Notes under the pieces: model-generated | Told to the model about the DNA's origin: nothing | The model's input: the letters and a program-made list of their open reading frames with translations, nothing else | Databases searched by the model: none | Made by a program: the position numbers and the translations under genes | Shown: in pieces, positions 63,407 through 64,000 of the stretch | Layout of the letters: every line of letters begins with the position of its first letter | Numbering within the stretch: position 1 is the first letter of the stretch | Assembly: GCA_016717165.1 (NCBI GenBank) | Contig: JADKGA010000003.1 | Location: 496,001 to 560,000, forward strand | Direction of reading: 5' to 3' | Source of the DNA: Candidatus Lutibacillus vidarii | GTDB lineage: Bacteria; Actinomycetota; Actinomycetes; Actinomycetales; Dermatophilaceae | Length of the DNA stretch: 64,000 nucleotides

Positions 63407-64000
63407 AGCTCGACCACCGACCGCAGCACCTCGCCACGGTGCATCTTCTCGAAGGCGGCCTCGACGTCGCCGAGCCCGATCCGCTCCGAGACGAAGGACT
63501 CGAGCGGGAAGCGGCCCTGACGGTAGAGGTCGACGAGCATCGGGAAGTCCCGTGACGGCAGGCAGTCGCCATACCAGGAGGACTTCAGGGCGCCGCCGCG
63601 GCCGAAGATCTCGATCATCGGCAGGGTCACCTGCTTGTCCGGGGTGGGGACACCAACGAGGACCACGGTGCCGGCGAGGTCGCGAGCGTAGAACGCCTGC
63701 TCGTACGTCTCAGGTCGTCCCACCGCCTCGACGACGACATCGGCACCGTGGCCTCCGGTGAGGGCACGGATGCCCTGGACCGGGTCCCCTGCCGCAGAGT
63801 TGATCGTGTGCGTCGCCCCGAACGCCCGCGCCATCTCCAGCTTCCGGTCGTCGACGTCGACGGCGATCACCGTCGTCGCCCCAGCCACGACCGCTCCCGC
63901 GATCGCGGCATTGCCGACCCCACCGCAGCCGATCACCGCGATGGAGTCCCCGCGTCCGACGCCCCCCGTGTTGACGGCTGCGCCGAATCCGGCCATGACG
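63403..64000 (-). CDS. mscR: S-(hydroxymethyl)mycothiol dehydrogenase/S-nitrosomycothiol reductase (5' part outside window)
   Basis: Class III zinc alcohol dehydrogenase, C-terminal 198 residues visible. The NAD-binding part starts at once with VMAGFGAAVNTGGVGRGDSI, then AVIGCGGVGNAAIAGAVVAG and VIAVDVDDRKLEMARAFGA. The end has KSSWYGDCLPSRDFPMLVDL and GDVEAAFEKMHRGEVLRSVV, like mycobacterial MscR. It oxidises S-hydroxymethyl-mycothiol (from formaldehyde) and reduces S-nitrosomycothiol. The zinc-binding N-terminus lies outside the window. Overlap with the MBL hydrolase shows one operon. The presence of this enzyme implies that the organism makes mycothiol. Confidence 0.9.
   Translation of the reverse strand, partial: VMAGFGAAVNTGGVGRGDSIAVIGCGGVGNAAIAGAVVAGATTVIAVDVDDRKLEMARAFGATHTINSAAGDPVQGIRALTGGHGADVVVEAVGRPETYEQAFYARDLAGTVVLVGVPTPDKQVTLPMIEIFGRGGALKSSWYGDCLPSRDFPMLVDLYRQGRFPLESFVSERIGLGDVEAAFEKMHRGEVLRSVVEL

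Overview
The window is chromosomal DNA of a very high-GC actinobacterium. Signs of this are GTG starts, C/G-ending codons, actinobacterial marker families (DUF3027, DUF3263, DUF3349, DUF2530, DUF4032), an S-(hydroxymethyl)mycothiol dehydrogenase-type gene, two CIRCE operators on an orphan groEL, and many genes whose -10 box sits 6-8 nt before the start codon (leaderless mRNAs). Gene content and order fit Intrasporangiaceae (Tetrasphaera/Phycicoccus/Janibacter relatives). The family-level placement is inference.

Layout. 0-3 kb: pdxH (partial), citrate synthase, serC. 3-9.5 kb: an MFS exporter with a coupled 28-residue microprotein, a purine permease and a large secreted CotH/lamin-tail protein. 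9.4-13 kb: a transposase remnant, the cold-shock/DUF3027 pair and an HMG-CoA lyase. 13-20 kb: an mprAB-pepD-like envelope-stress operon, then a four-gene osmoprotectant ABC operon. 20-24.3 kb: a DUF4031-Nudix fusion, groEL2 and an orphan sensor kinase. 24.5-28.3 kb: two Pit phosphate transporter cassettes, identical over 1,575 bp, each with a PHO-box-like repeat upstream, followed by DUF3349. 28.4-35.9 kb: DUF3263, a PLP decarboxylase, a HAD phosphatase, ung, a GDSL hydrolase, a GABA-type aminotransferase and an acyl-CoA dehydrogenase/SDR pair. 35.9-44.9 kb: a structured 0.5-kb gap, an esterase + ATP-grasp pair, an antiporter, an enolase-superfamily racemase + GNAT pair, a secreted metallopeptidase and a VIT family transporter. 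44.9-48 kb: a small lower-GC accessory island with toxin-antitoxin-like pairs and broken genes next to tRNA-Thr. 48-57.7 kb: a Ser/Thr kinase, a CBS protein, a maltose-type ABC locus (lacI and the first permease each carry a one-base frameshift), its ATPase and a DUF4032 gene. 57.7-64 kb: VKOR/DUF929 redox pair, rlmB-cysS, a repeat-rich gap, and a metallo-hydrolase + mscR pair (partial).

How the parts work together. Two solute systems dominate: osmoprotectant uptake and a LacI-regulated sugar importer with a multi-use ATPase. Phosphate uptake is doubled by Pit cassettes that seem to be kept identical by gene conversion and probably belong to a Pho regulon. The strongest candidates for undescribed biology are the Pit + 100-residue membrane protein + DUF3349 cassette, the esterase/ATP-grasp pair, the palindrome with flanking DnaA boxes at 36.0 kb, the HTH-nucleotidyltransferase pair at 46-47 kb, and the over-represented GGCATAC/GTATGCC word.
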